A stretch of 58,238 nucleotides of DNA from DAOSVX01 sp964447275. Its GTDB lineage: Bacteria > Bacillota_I > Bacilli_A > RF39 > UBA660. Numbering within the stretch: the first letter of the stretch is position 1; the number at the start of each line of letters is the position of its first letter. The stretch lies in assembly GCA_964447275.1 (NCBI GenBank), contig CAYURI010000005.1, positions 1-58,238 on the forward strand. Reading direction: 5' to 3'. Below the pieces are notes generated by a model. The model saw only the letters and a list, made by a program, of their open reading frames with translations, made no database searches and was not told where the DNA came from. Made by a program: the position numbers and the translations under genes. Of this stretch, positions 42,301 to 52,236 are shown one piece after another.

Positions 42301-43821
42301 ATGAAATATATTTTTAAAAATGCTTATAAGTCGATTGTTAGAAATAAAGGAAGGAATATTTTAATGGGAATAATAGTAATGGTTATAGCTTGCGCTTGTG
42401 CCATTACATTATCAATTAGAAATGCTGCTAATAAGTTGGTAACTGCTTACGAAAATAAATATAACGTTGAAGCCAGTTTAACTTATAATAGAGAAAAGTT
42501 AATGGAAAGTATTTCAAGTGATGCAGATAGTGCTGAAGAAAGAATTGAAGCTTTCAATAATATTGAAAAGATTACTGTTGATGAAATAAATTTTTATGGT
42601 AATAGTGATTATGTTAGTTATTATTACTATACTTACAATATTGGTATGAATAGTGATGATATTGATAAAGCAAGTGATGAAATAGCTAAAGTAACCACTT
42701 CAACCACCACAACCCAAAAACCAGGGCCAGGAGGATTTGGTGGCGGGAGTACAACAACAAGAAGAACGGAGATTATTCAAAATATGGGAACCAGTGGCGA
42801 TTTTACTTTAGTTGGTTATAGTTCTTATGAAGGGATGACAGATTTTGTTAATGGTTCATATACAATAACCGATGGTGAAGTGAGTGATGATTTTTCTTCT
42901 AATGATTGTGTTATAAACTCAGAACTAGCTGATTTAAATAATTTAAGTGTTGGTGATACCATAACTCTTCAAAGCGTTAATGACGAAGATCTTACTTATG
43001 ATTTAGTTATTACTGGCATATTTACTGATAGTAGTGAAGCAACAACCGACATGAGGAGCATGTATTCTTCTAGTGTTAATAAAATAATTACTAATTCCAA
43101 TTTGGTAGCAAAAATAGTTGCTGATGATGAAGATGCTGAAACGACTATAACGCCAACTTTTGTTTTAAATTATAAAGATGTTGTTGATAAGTTTGCTGCT
43201 GAAGTAACTGAAAAAGGATTAAGTGAAAACTATCAAGTAACTACTAATTTAGATACAATTGAAAGTGAAACAGAATCAATTTCTAATGTATCAAATTTTG
43301 CAACAACATTCTTAATTATCACTTTAGTAATTGGTGGTGTAGTATTATTAATTCTTAATATGATAAATGTTCGAGAAAGAAAATATGAAATAGGGGTATT
43401 AAGAACAATTGGAATGAAAAAAAGTACTGTAACATTACAATTTGCTTTTGAGTTACTAGTAATATCGATGATAGGGCTAATATTTGGAGCGGTAATTGGA
43501 TCAGTATCAAGCGTTAAAGTTGCAAATAAAATGCTAGCTTCTGAAATAGCTTCTGCTAAAGCAGATCAAGAAGAAATAATGGGTAACTTTGGTGGACCAA
43601 ATAGAAACAGTGAAACTGATACAACAGGATCAACCAATAGTAATGTTACTAATGGTGTAGTTAAAATAAGTGAAGTAACAGATATAAATGCTGTGGTAGA
43701 CTTTAAAGTATTAATGGAATTATTAGCTATAGGGCTTGGGTTAACATTGTTTAGTAGTCTATCAGCCATGATAAGTATTGCTAGATTCTCGCCTTTAGCG
43801 ATCTTAAGAGAAAGAAGTTAA
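42301..43821 (+). CDS. ABC transporter permease, MacB/FtsX type
   Basis: The 506-residue permease has an N-terminal membrane helix (about 19-40), a large extracytoplasmic domain, and three C-terminal FtsX helices (about 335-360, 385-405 and 470-495; ending SPLAILRERS). The outer domain carries two low-complexity inserts: a Thr/Pro/Gly stretch near residue 135-160 (TTTTQKPGPGGFGGGSTTT) and an Asn/Thr/Ser stretch near 428-450. MacB-type systems move substrates or act as mechanotransducers. The ATPase follows 2 bases later. Confidence 0.87.
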   Translation: MKYIFKNAYKSIVRNKGRNILMGIIVMVIACACAITLSIRNAANKLVTAYENKYNVEASLTYNREKLMESISSDADSAEERIEAFNNIEKITVDEINFYGNSDYVSYYYYTYNIGMNSDDIDKASDEIAKVTTSTTTTQKPGPGGFGGGSTTTRRTEIIQNMGTSGDFTLVGYSSYEGMTDFVNGSYTITDGEVSDDFSSNDCVINSELADLNNLSVGDTITLQSVNDEDLTYDLVITGIFTDSSEATTDMRSMYSSSVNKIITNSNLVAKIVADDEDAETTITPTFVLNYKDVVDKFAAEVTEKGLSENYQVTTNLDTIESETESISNVSNFATTFLIITLVIGGVVLLILNMINVRERKYEIGVLRTIGMKKSTVTLQFAFELLVISMIGLIFGAVIGSVSSVKVANKMLASEIASAKADQEEIMGNFGGPNRNSETDTTGSTNSNVTNGVVKISEVTDINAVVDFKVLMELLAIGLGLTLFSSLSAMISIARFSPLAILRERS

Positions 43822-43823
43822 TT

Positions 43824-44483
43824 ATGAAGATATTAGAGTTAAAAGATGTTTGTTATAAATATGAAGATACTAATAAAGATGACTATGTTTTGAAAAACAT
43901 TAATTATAGTTTTGATTTAGGTAAAACATATGCTATTAAAGGTAAAAGTGGTAGTGGTAAAACAACTTTATTATCACTTATATCTGGTTTAGAAAAATGT
44001 AAAGAAGGTAAGATTATTTATGATGGGAAAGATTTAAATAAAATGGATTTAGATAAATATCGTAGCAAATCTATTGGGATAGTCTTCCAATCATATAACT
44101 TATTACCGCATTTAACAGCAATTGAAAACATCGTTTTATCAATGGATATAAGCAAATTAAAAATTAAAGATAAAGTAAAAGAAGCCATTAGGTTGTTAGA
44201 AAGAGTTGGTTTAACAGAAAAACAGGGTAAAAGAAGAGTCTTAAAATTATCTGGTGGTGAACAGCAAAGAGTGGCAATAGCAAGAAGTCTGTCTTATAAT
44301 CCAGATATTATTTTAGCTGATGAACCAACTGGTAACTTGGACGAACAAACTGAAAATGATATTATAAAAATATTAACTGATTTAGCAAAGCACGAAAATA
44401 AATGCATTATAATTGTAACCCATTCTACAAATGTGGCTGGCAAAGTTGATACTATTTATGAATTAGTAAAAAAGATAGCTTAA
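43824..44483 (+). CDS. ABC transporter ATP-binding protein, MacB/LolD type
   Basis: The 219-residue ATPase has Walker A GKSGSGKTTLL, the Q-loop VFQSYNLLP, signature LSGGEQQRVAIARSL, Walker B ILADEPTGNLDEQT and the switch histidine VTHST. It matches the LolD/MacB subfamily that pairs with FtsX permeases. All catalytic residues are present, in contrast to the degenerate pair at 24-25.5 kb. Confidence 0.94.
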   Translation: MKILELKDVCYKYEDTNKDDYVLKNINYSFDLGKTYAIKGKSGSGKTTLLSLISGLEKCKEGKIIYDGKDLNKMDLDKYRSKSIGIVFQSYNLLPHLTAIENIVLSMDISKLKIKDKVKEAIRLLERVGLTEKQGKRRVLKLSGGEQQRVAIARSLSYNPDIILADEPTGNLDEQTENDIIKILTDLAKHENKCIIIVTHSTNVAGKVDTIYELVKKIA

Positions 44484-44496
44484 AAGCTATTTTTTT
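44475..44496 (+). terminator. Terminator after the ABC transporter operon
   Basis: ATAGCTT pairs with AAGCTAT and is followed by six T; it overlaps the stop codon. Confidence 0.85.
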
Positions 44497-44500
44497 AAAA

Positions 44501-44529
44501 TTGACTTTTTAAAGTTATATCGATATACT
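44501..44529 (+). promoter_or_regulatory. Promoter of lysS
   Basis: TTGACT (44501-44506), a 17-base spacer and TATACT (44524-44529). Transcription would start about 18 bases before the ATG, leaving no room for a T-box leader. Confidence 0.82.
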
Positions 44530-44553
44530 TTAATTGCATTGGAGTGTTAAAAA

Positions 44554-46023
44554 ATGAGAGAATTTAGTGAACAAGAACAAGTAAGAAGAAATAAAGTTGA
44601 AGAAATAAAAAGTATATGTAACCCTTATCCAGAAAGGTTTGTTATTACGCATGAATTAAAAGATGCTGTACTACTTCCAGATGAAACAAATAATGTTAGC
44701 GTTGCTGGACGAATTGTTTTCATGAGAAAAATGGGTAAGTTATCATTTGTATCTATTCAAGATGTTTCGGGTAGACTTCAATTATCAATTAAAGTTGACT
44801 GTGTTGGTGAAGAAGAGAACGAAAAATTTAAAAATATTTTCGACCTAGGAGATTTTATTGGTGCTACTGGAGAAATGTTTACTACTCATACTGGAGAGAA
44901 AACTTTAAGAGCTAACTCATTTGTTTTCTTGGGGAAAGCATTAAAACCACTTCCAGAAAAATTTCACGGATTAACAGATACAGAACTTTGTTATCGTAAT
45001 CGTTATGTTGATTTAATAATGAATGAAGATACGCGTCAGAGATTTTTACTTCGTTCTAATTTTATTCGTGAATTAAGAAACTACTTAGATAATTTAGGTT
45101 ACTTAGAAATTGAAACGCCAATATTAATCAATAAGCCATCAGGGGCACTAGCCAAACCCTTTATATCTCATCATAATGCTTTGGATCAAAGTGTATATTT
45201 AAGAATAGCTCCTGAAACCTATTTAAAAAGGGCTGTAGTAGGTGGCTTTAATAAGGTTTATGAAGTAGCAAGATGTTTTAGAAATGAAGGTATGGATGCT
45301 TCTCACTTACAAGATTTTACAATGGTTGAAGGATACTGTGCTTATTATAATTATGAAGATAATATGATATTTATGGAAAAAATGATTAAAACAATTATTG
45401 AAAGATTATTTGGTACTTTGGTAATTACTATTAAAGGGGAAGAAATTGATTTAAATAAAAAATGGGAAAAAGTAACATTCAGAGAATTAATAAAAAAATA
45501 CGCTGATATTGATATTAATGAGTTTAATACTAAAGAAAGTTTGTTAGAAGTAATAACTAGTAAGAACATCGAATTAGAGTCAGAGACGCCTTTAAAGGAT
45601 TTGGGTTATGGTAATTTGGTTGATCAATTATATAAAAAAGTTGCTCGACCTAATATGTTAGGCCCAGTGTTTTTAATAGAACATCCAATTGGCTTATCAC
45701 CACTTGCAAGAGCTAATGATGCCAATAAAGAAGTGACTGATCGTTTTCAATTAATCATGAATGGCGAAGAGATTGTTAATGCTTATTCTGAGTTAGTAGA
45801 TCCAATTGAACAAGAAAAAAGATTACTAGAACAAAGCGAACTTAAAAATAAAGGTGACGAAGAAGCGATGATGATGGATTATGACTATATCGAAGCAATG
45901 GAATATGGCATGCCACCAATTAGTGGTTGGGGGATGGGTGTAGACAGATTACTACAACTATTAACAGCTAGTGAGAATATAAAAGATGTTGTTATGTTTC
46001 CGCTTATGAGACCAAAAGAATAA
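44554..46023 (+). CDS. lysS: Lysyl-tRNA synthetase (class II)
   Basis: The 489-residue enzyme has an N-terminal OB anticodon-binding domain (about 45-145), motif 1 near RNRYVDLI, motif 2 VARCFRNEGMDASHLQDFTMVE, and motif 3 GWGMGVDRLLQLL. These residues identify LysRS-II. It charges tRNA-Lys. Length is normal. It has its own promoter and terminator. Confidence 0.96.
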   Translation: MREFSEQEQVRRNKVEEIKSICNPYPERFVITHELKDAVLLPDETNNVSVAGRIVFMRKMGKLSFVSIQDVSGRLQLSIKVDCVGEEENEKFKNIFDLGDFIGATGEMFTTHTGEKTLRANSFVFLGKALKPLPEKFHGLTDTELCYRNRYVDLIMNEDTRQRFLLRSNFIRELRNYLDNLGYLEIETPILINKPSGALAKPFISHHNALDQSVYLRIAPETYLKRAVVGGFNKVYEVARCFRNEGMDASHLQDFTMVEGYCAYYNYEDNMIFMEKMIKTIIERLFGTLVITIKGEEIDLNKKWEKVTFRELIKKYADIDINEFNTKESLLEVITSKNIELESETPLKDLGYGNLVDQLYKKVARPNMLGPVFLIEHPIGLSPLARANDANKEVTDRFQLIMNGEEIVNAYSELVDPIEQEKRLLEQSELKNKGDEEAMMMDYDYIEAMEYGMPPISGWGMGVDRLLQLLTASENIKDVVMFPLMRPKE

Positions 46024-46042
46024 TTTCACCAAATAAACACAT

Positions 46043-46069
46043 AAAAAGGTTTGATAAACCTTTTTTTTT
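46043..46069 (+). terminator. Terminator after lysS
   Basis: AAAAAGGTTT pairs with AAACCTTTTT across GAT and continues into T. Confidence 0.88.
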
Positions 46070-46098
46070 GATATATAATCAATTATAGGAGGAGAGAC

Positions 46099-47535
46099 AT
46101 GAAAAAGATTTTTGAAAAACACAATTTATTTAAAATAGTTGGTATAGTAATCTTATTTACAGTTTTATTAACTTGGATAATACCAGCAAGCAGTTTTAGC
46201 TCAACAACTGAAGCTATGGTTCTTGGTGAAATTACGAGAATCGGCTTAAATGATTTTTTCACTAATGTTTTACTAAGTGGTTATTATTTTGCAATAATAG
46301 TGACTTTCTTATTAATTCTTGGTGGATTATATCAAGTATTGTCTAAAACTGGTGGTTACCAAAACTTAGTAGAAAGATTTACTAAATTTCTAAAAGGAAA
46401 GGAAATATGGTTTGTCTTAATAGTTTCATTTTTATTTGCTGGTTTAGCAGCAATAAGTAATGAAATATATCAATTGTTAATATTTGTTCCGTTTATCATA
46501 ACTCTAATATTAAAACTAAAAATGGACAAAATAACAGCTTTAGCAACTACTTTTGGCAGTATTTTAATTGGTATTGTTGGTTCAATGTTTAGCCCAATGA
46601 TATCAGAAACTTTAAATCAGTATTTAAGCCTTACTTATAGTACAGAAATTATAACTAAAATCATGCTATTTGTTGTAACATACTTATTATTTAATTTCTT
46701 TAACTATATGCATGTTATGAAGACTTTAAAAGGTAAAGAAAAATTAGAAGAAGTAAAAAATGATAAGTTTGAATTACCAGAAAAAGCTGAAAAGAAAGCA
46801 ATCTGGCCTTTAATTGTTGTCTTTGGCTTTTTAGCAGTTTATATGATTTTAGGTTATATAGCTTGGAAGGGTGCTTTTAAAGTAGAAATATTTGATAACT
46901 TTAATACTTGGCTAGTAGGGCTAAATATTAAGAATATCCCAGTAGTTTCTTATGTTCTTGGCACATCTTATGCTTTTGGTAAATGGGATTTATATGCTAT
47001 CCAAATGATCATGTTAATTGCTACTGGAGTTATTGCTTTAATCTACAGAATTAAATTTGATGAATTGTTAAAATCAATTGGTGAAGGCGCTAAAAAAATG
47101 CTAAAACCAATTCTAATTGTTTTGATGGTTTATATTGTTTGTATTTTTACAGTAATGTTTCCAGTTGTACCAACTATTGTTAATTGGTTAATGAGCGGCG
47201 TAAAAGAAGTAACTACTTTCTTTGGGGTATTATTAACTTCATTATCTGCAATTATATCTTCAATATTTAATGTTGAATTAAGATATGCAGTATCAAGTTT
47301 GATCCCTTATTATGCAGCAGTATTTGGTAGTGAAACAGCTAATCCGATCATTGCTATTATTTTCCAAGCCTTTTATGGCTTTGTCCAATTCTTTGCACCA
47401 ACTAGTTTGATGTTAATGTTGGGCTTAGCATATTTAGAAATTCCTTATAAAGAATGGTTTAAATATATTTGGAAATTTGTTGTTGGGTTATTTGTTGTTA
47501 TATTAGTAATTGTTCTATTTATAACATTATTATAA
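46099..47535 (+). CDS. YfcC/ArcD-type carrier (C4-dicarboxylate anaerobic carrier-like)
   Basis: The 478-residue transporter has about twelve membrane helices. The N-terminus (ILFTVLLTWIIPASSF) and SMFSPMISETLNQY resemble YfcC-family proteins, which group with putative basic amino acid antiporters and short-chain carriers. The substrate cannot be read from sequence. AGGAGGAG precedes ATG, and the gene is monocistronic with its own terminator. Confidence 0.8.
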   Translation: MKKIFEKHNLFKIVGIVILFTVLLTWIIPASSFSSTTEAMVLGEITRIGLNDFFTNVLLSGYYFAIIVTFLLILGGLYQVLSKTGGYQNLVERFTKFLKGKEIWFVLIVSFLFAGLAAISNEIYQLLIFVPFIITLILKLKMDKITALATTFGSILIGIVGSMFSPMISETLNQYLSLTYSTEIITKIMLFVVTYLLFNFFNYMHVMKTLKGKEKLEEVKNDKFELPEKAEKKAIWPLIVVFGFLAVYMILGYIAWKGAFKVEIFDNFNTWLVGLNIKNIPVVSYVLGTSYAFGKWDLYAIQMIMLIATGVIALIYRIKFDELLKSIGEGAKKMLKPILIVLMVYIVCIFTVMFPVVPTIVNWLMSGVKEVTTFFGVLLTSLSAIISSIFNVELRYAVSSLIPYYAAVFGSETANPIIAIIFQAFYGFVQFFAPTSLMLMLGLAYLEIPYKEWFKYIWKFVVGLFVVILVIVLFITLL

Positions 47536-47542
47536 AATAAAT

Positions 47543-47569
47543 AAAAGAATAGCTATCTATTCTTTTTTT
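47543..47569 (+). terminator. Terminator after the YfcC-type carrier
   Basis: AAAAGAATAG pairs with CTATTCTTTT across CTAT, followed by T. Confidence 0.88.
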
Positions 47570-47620
47570 ATATTGCATTTTAGAACAAATGTATGGTAAA
47601 ATAAAACCCGGAGAGATTTT

Positions 47621-50422
47621 ATGGATAAAATTATCATTAAAGGGGCTCGAGAAAATAATCTTAAGAATATTGACTTAGAGATTCCAAAAAACAAATTAGT
47701 TGTTATGACTGGAGTAAGTGGTAGTGGTAAAAGCAGTTTAGCTTTTGATACCATTTATGCTGAAGGCCAAAGAAGATATGTTGAATCCCTTAGTGCTTAT
47801 GCTAGGCAGTTTTTGGGTGGTACAGAGAAGCCTGATGTTGACTCTATTGAAGGATTATCACCAAGTATTTCGATTGATCAAAAAAGCACTAATAAGAATC
47901 CTCGTAGTACAGTGGGAACGATAACCGAGATCTATGATTATTTACGTCTTTTATATGCCAGAATTGGTATTCCTCATTGCCCAACTCATAAAGTAAAAAT
48001 AAAAAGCCAAAGCATTGAAGAAATGACTAATAAAATTCTTGATTATGAAGAAGAATCAAAAGTAGAAATAATGGCTCCGGTTATAAGGGGCGAAAAGGGC
48101 ACTCATAAAGATCTATTAGATAAATTAAGAAAAGAAGGCTATAGCAGAGTTAGGGTTAATGGTGAATTAAGAGATTTAAGTGAAGAAATTATTCTAGAAA
48201 AGACCAAGAAAAGTAATATTGAGGTTGTAATTGATCGTATTATTTTAAATAAAAAAGATCGTTCTAGATTATTTGAAGCAATTGAAACAAGTACTAAACT
48301 AGCTAATGGGAAAGTTTTGGTAAAAGTTAATAACGAAGAATTGTTAATGAGTGAAAAGTATGCTTGTGTTCATTGTAATTATTCGATTGATGAATTAGAA
48401 CCAAGAATGTTTTCTTTTAACTCACCTTATGGGGCTTGTCCAGAATGTAAGGGTTTAGGAGTAAAATCAAAAGTTGATGAAAACTTAATTGTTGATAATT
48501 GGGATAAATCAATTAATGATGGTGCAATTAGTGTTATAACTAGTGATAATAATATTTATTTTACTAGTTTAGAAGCTTTATGTAGTGTTTATAAAATTGA
48601 TATGAATAAGCCATTAAAAGATTTAAGTCGCCAAGAATTAGATTTAATATTTTATGGTTCTGATAAACCAATTTTGTTTAAATATGTTTCTAAGAATGGT
48701 CATAAGAGTGAAAAAACTGATTATTACGAAGGGATTATTAATAATTTCCAAAGAAGATATTTAGAGACAACCAGCAGTTGGGTTAGAGAATGGATTGAAG
48801 GCTTCATGATTGAAAGTGAGTGTCCTTTATGTCATGGGGCAAGATTGAGCGAAGGCATTCTAGCGGTTTTAATAAATGATAAAAATATTTATGATTTAAC
48901 TTTATTATCAATTAAAGACTTATATAACTTTATTGATAATTTAAAATTAACTAAGGAAGAAGAAAACATTTCCCACTTATTAATTATTGAAATAAAAAAT
49001 CGTTTAGAGTTTTTACTTAATGTTGGTTTAGGATATTTAAGTTTATCAAGAAGTGCTAGTACTTTATCTGGTGGTGAAGCGCAAAGAATAAGACTAGCTA
49101 CGCAGATAGGATCGAAATTAACTGGGGTTTTATATGTTTTAGATGAACCAAGTATTGGGTTACATCAAAAAGATAATGATAAATTGATTGCTTCTTTAAA
49201 AAGTATGAGAGATTTAGGTAACAGTTTAATTGTTGTAGAACATGATTTAGACACCATGAGGGAAGCTGATTATTTAGTTGATATTGGCCCAGTAGCAGGA
49301 AGTAAAGGCGGTTATATAGTGGCTTATGGTACACCAGAAGAAGTTATGCAAAATGAAAATAGTATTACCGGAAGATATTTAAGTGGTAAAGAAAAAATTG
49401 ATGTACCAAGTAAAAGAAGACCTGGAAATAAAAGAAAAATAACCATTGAAAAAGCTTCTGAAAATAATTTAAAAAACATTACAGTAGATTTTCCTTTAGG
49501 CGAATTCATTTGTGTAACAGGTGTAAGTGGTAGTGGTAAAAGCAGCTTAGTAAATGAAATCCTTTATAAAAATGTTGCTAACAAATTATATAAAGCTAAA
49601 GAAACTCCTGGTAAATGCAAAAATATTAAGGGTTTAGAAAATATTGATAAAGTGGTAATGATTAGCCAAGACCCAATTGGTAGAACACCAAGAAGCAATC
49701 CGGCCACCTATGTTGGTGTTATGGATGATATTAGGAATGTTTTTGCCGATACCAAAGAAGCCAAAATAAGAGGCTATAAATCAGGAAGATTCTCATTTAA
49801 TGTCAAAGGTGGTAGATGTGAAGCTTGCCAAGGGGACGGGATTAAGAGAATTGAAATGCATTTCTTACCAGACGTTTATGTTCCTTGTGATGTTTGTCAT
49901 GGGAAAAGATATAATAGTGAAACGTTAGATATTAAGTTTAAAGACAAAAATATTGCTGATGTTTTAGGAATGAGAGTTGAAGAAGCGGTAGAATTCTTTG
50001 ATAAAATCCCAAAAGTAAGACATAAATTACAAACCATGATGGATGTTGGGCTTTCTTATATTGAACTTGGTCAAAGTGCAACAACTTTATCTGGTGGCGA
50101 AGCCGGAAGAACTAAGTTAGCTAAAGAGTTGCAAAAGAAAGCAACTGGCAAAAGTTTGTTTATTTTGGATGAACCAACTACTGGACTTCATAGTGAAGAT
50201 ATTAAAAAACTACTAAATATTTTAAATAGAATTGTTGATAATGGTGATACTGTAGTTGTTATTGAGCATAATTTAGATGTTATCAAAGTGTGCGATTATA
50301 TAATTGATCTTGGGCCTAATGGTGGAGATGAAGGTGGCGAAATAGTTGCTTTAGGAACTCCAGAAGAGGTTGCTAAAAATGTCAAATCATATACAGGTGA
50401 ATATTTAAAAACTGTCTTATAG
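47621..50422 (+). CDS. uvrA: Excinuclease ABC subunit A
   Basis: The 933-residue UvrA has two ABC cassettes. The first has Walker A TGVSGSGKSSLAFDT (about 31-45), a zinc finger near CVHCNYSIDELEPRMFSFN and a signature LSGGEAQRIRLA. The second has TGVSGSGKSSLVNEIL, a zinc finger with CEACQGDGIKRIEMHFLPDV and CDVC, and LSGGEAGRTKLAKEL. It finds bulky DNA lesions and loads UvrB. uvrB, usually upstream, is not adjacent. Mfd in this window feeds the same pathway. Confidence 0.97.
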   Translation: MDKIIIKGARENNLKNIDLEIPKNKLVVMTGVSGSGKSSLAFDTIYAEGQRRYVESLSAYARQFLGGTEKPDVDSIEGLSPSISIDQKSTNKNPRSTVGTITEIYDYLRLLYARIGIPHCPTHKVKIKSQSIEEMTNKILDYEEESKVEIMAPVIRGEKGTHKDLLDKLRKEGYSRVRVNGELRDLSEEIILEKTKKSNIEVVIDRIILNKKDRSRLFEAIETSTKLANGKVLVKVNNEELLMSEKYACVHCNYSIDELEPRMFSFNSPYGACPECKGLGVKSKVDENLIVDNWDKSINDGAISVITSDNNIYFTSLEALCSVYKIDMNKPLKDLSRQELDLIFYGSDKPILFKYVSKNGHKSEKTDYYEGIINNFQRRYLETTSSWVREWIEGFMIESECPLCHGARLSEGILAVLINDKNIYDLTLLSIKDLYNFIDNLKLTKEEENISHLLIIEIKNRLEFLLNVGLGYLSLSRSASTLSGGEAQRIRLATQIGSKLTGVLYVLDEPSIGLHQKDNDKLIASLKSMRDLGNSLIVVEHDLDTMREADYLVDIGPVAGSKGGYIVAYGTPEEVMQNENSITGRYLSGKEKIDVPSKRRPGNKRKITIEKASENNLKNITVDFPLGEFICVTGVSGSGKSSLVNEILYKNVANKLYKAKETPGKCKNIKGLENIDKVVMISQDPIGRTPRSNPATYVGVMDDIRNVFADTKEAKIRGYKSGRFSFNVKGGRCEACQGDGIKRIEMHFLPDVYVPCDVCHGKRYNSETLDIKFKDKNIADVLGMRVEEAVEFFDKIPKVRHKLQTMMDVGLSYIELGQSATTLSGGEAGRTKLAKELQKKATGKSLFILDEPTTGLHSEDIKKLLNILNRIVDNGDTVVVIEHNLDVIKVCDYIIDLGPNGGDEGGEIVALGTPEEVAKNVKSYTGEYLKTVL

Positions 50423-50461
50423 TAGAAAAGCAAGAATAATTATTATATAATTGTTCTGGAG

Positions 50462-51289
50462 ATGATAGATTTGAATCCAGTATTATTAGATTTAGATTTT
50501 ATAACCATTAAGTGGTATTCAATATTAATACTAGTTGGAGCTTTAATAGGGATAATTTTAGCAATTATGGAAGCCAAGAAGTTTAAAATTACTTCTGACT
50601 TTATGTTTAACTTGGCTTTTTGGACAATCTTATCAGCATTTGTTGGAGCAAGGCTTTACTATATTGCATTTAATTGGTCTTATTATAGTAAAAATCTTTT
50701 AGAAATTGTTCAAATATGGCAAGGGGGGCTTGCTATTCATGGTGGAATTATTGGTGGCTTTTTAGCAATCCTGGTTTATACTAAAAAATATCAAGTTAGA
50801 ACTTTTAAATTTACCGATATTATTGTTCCTAGTTTAATAATTGGCCAAGCAATTGGTAGGTGGGGGAATTTCTTTAATGGCGAAGCCCATGGCGTAGCAA
50901 CCACTTTAGAAAACTTACAAAGGCTAAGAATCCCAGAATTTATAATTAATGGCATGAATATTGGTGGCATTTATTACCAACCAACATTCTTTTATGAATC
51001 ACTATGGTGTTTACTGGGGTTTATAGTTTTAATTGTTGTTAGAAGAATAAAATATATTAAAGTCGGTCAACTAACAGCTATTTATTTAATGTGGTATTCG
51101 GTTGGTAGATTCTTTATTGAAGCAAGTAGAACTGACTCATTAATGATTGGAACATTTAAAATGGCTCAAATAATATCAGTTGGTTTATTAGTATTAGGAA
51201 TAGTCTTATTTATTGTTTTTGGTCAAAAAGGATCTAAGTTAGAAAATTTATATGGGGAAATAGGTAATGAAGAAGATATTAGATTTTAA
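50462..51289 (+). CDS. lgt: Prolipoprotein diacylglyceryl transferase
   Basis: The 275-residue membrane enzyme has seven helices, the HGGIIGG motif, GRWGNFFNGEAHG (Lgt signature with the essential Arg and Asn), and YQPTFFYESLW. It transfers diacylglycerol to lipobox cysteines and would act on the lipoproteins at 41-42 kb. ATG 50462 touches GGAG with no spacer; a TTG at 50471 has 9-base spacing and may be the real start. Confidence 0.93.
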   Translation: MIDLNPVLLDLDFITIKWYSILILVGALIGIILAIMEAKKFKITSDFMFNLAFWTILSAFVGARLYYIAFNWSYYSKNLLEIVQIWQGGLAIHGGIIGGFLAILVYTKKYQVRTFKFTDIIVPSLIIGQAIGRWGNFFNGEAHGVATTLENLQRLRIPEFIINGMNIGGIYYQPTFFYESLWCLLGFIVLIVVRRIKYIKVGQLTAIYLMWYSVGRFFIEASRTDSLMIGTFKMAQIISVGLLVLGIVLFIVFGQKGSKLENLYGEIGNEEDIRF

Positions 51290-51298
51290 GGAGGATTT

Positions 51299-52189
51299 AT
51301 GATATACGATGTAATTATAATTGGCGCTGGGCCAGCGGGAATAAGTGCTGCTATATATGCGAAAAGAAGTGGCATGAATACTTTGGTATTAGAAAAGGGC
51401 ATGCCTGGTGGTTTAGTTAATTATACTAGTTTAGTTGAAAATTATCCTGGCTATAAAAATATTTCTGGGCCAGATTTAGCAATGAAGTTTTATGAGCATT
51501 TATTAGAAACAAAAGTGGAAGTAAAAGCTGAAGAAGCAATTAAAATTATTCCTGGTGATATTAAAAAAATAGTAACTAAAAATAGTGAATATCAAGCTAA
51601 AACTGTTATTATTGCTTGTGGCAGGAAAGCTAGAGAACTGGGTTTAGAAAATGAAACTAAGTTTGCAGGAAACGGAATAAGCTATTGTGCTTTGTGTGAT
51701 GGACCATTATATAAGAACAAAGTAGTAGCAGTTTATGGTGGGGGTAATAGCGCTTTTGAAGAAGGGCTATTCTTATCAGGATTTGCTAAAGAAGTAATCG
51801 TTTTAAATCGTAGTAAATCATTAAGAGCAGATAATGTTTTTCAAGAAAGATTAAAAGCTAAAACCAATATTAAGTTTTTTGATGAATGTAAAATCACGAA
51901 GTTAAATGGTAACGATAAATTAGAAAGTGTTGAAATAAATAATAACGAAACAATTGCTATTGATGGTTTATTTGTTTATATTGGCTTTTTACCAGCTACT
52001 GACTTTGTTAAAGAATTAGATATTTGTAATGAACAAGGTTACATTATTGTTAATGAAAAATATGAAACTAAAATATCAGGAGTGTTTGCTGTAGGAGACG
52101 CCGATAGTAAAAACATCTATCAAATTGTAACAGCTATAAGTGAAGGAGCAACTGCAGCAGTAAATGCTTATACTAAAATTAGTAATTAA
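51299..52189 (+). CDS. trxB: Thioredoxin reductase
   Basis: The 296-residue flavoprotein has FAD motif IIGAGPAGISAAIYAKR, redox centre YCALCDGPLYK (CxxC with leucine where threonine or valine is common), NADPH motif VYGGGNSAFEEGLFL, and C-terminal FAVGDADSKNIYQIVTA. It keeps thioredoxin reduced. It is shorter than typical (305-320). The lgt-trxB order is seen in several Bacillota. AAGGAGG precedes ATG. Confidence 0.92.
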   Translation: MIYDVIIIGAGPAGISAAIYAKRSGMNTLVLEKGMPGGLVNYTSLVENYPGYKNISGPDLAMKFYEHLLETKVEVKAEEAIKIIPGDIKKIVTKNSEYQAKTVIIACGRKARELGLENETKFAGNGISYCALCDGPLYKNKVVAVYGGGNSAFEEGLFLSGFAKEVIVLNRSKSLRADNVFQERLKAKTNIKFFDECKITKLNGNDKLESVEINNNETIAIDGLFVYIGFLPATDFVKELDICNEQGYIIVNEKYETKISGVFAVGDADSKNIYQIVTAISEGATAAVNAYTKISN

Positions 52190-52208
52190 TTTTACTGATT
52201 TTTTTCTT
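52175..52208 (+). terminator. Terminator after trxB
   Basis: An imperfect stem (AAAATTAGTAA with TTACTGATTTT) spans the stop codon and runs into T. Confidence 0.65.
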
Positions 52209-52236
52209 ATATGATAAAATTAAGTTGGTGAAAAAA

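Noticed and set aside
44484..44553. T-box leader before lysS
   Set aside because: The promoter sits only about 25 bases before ATG and no T-box sequence or stem I is present.
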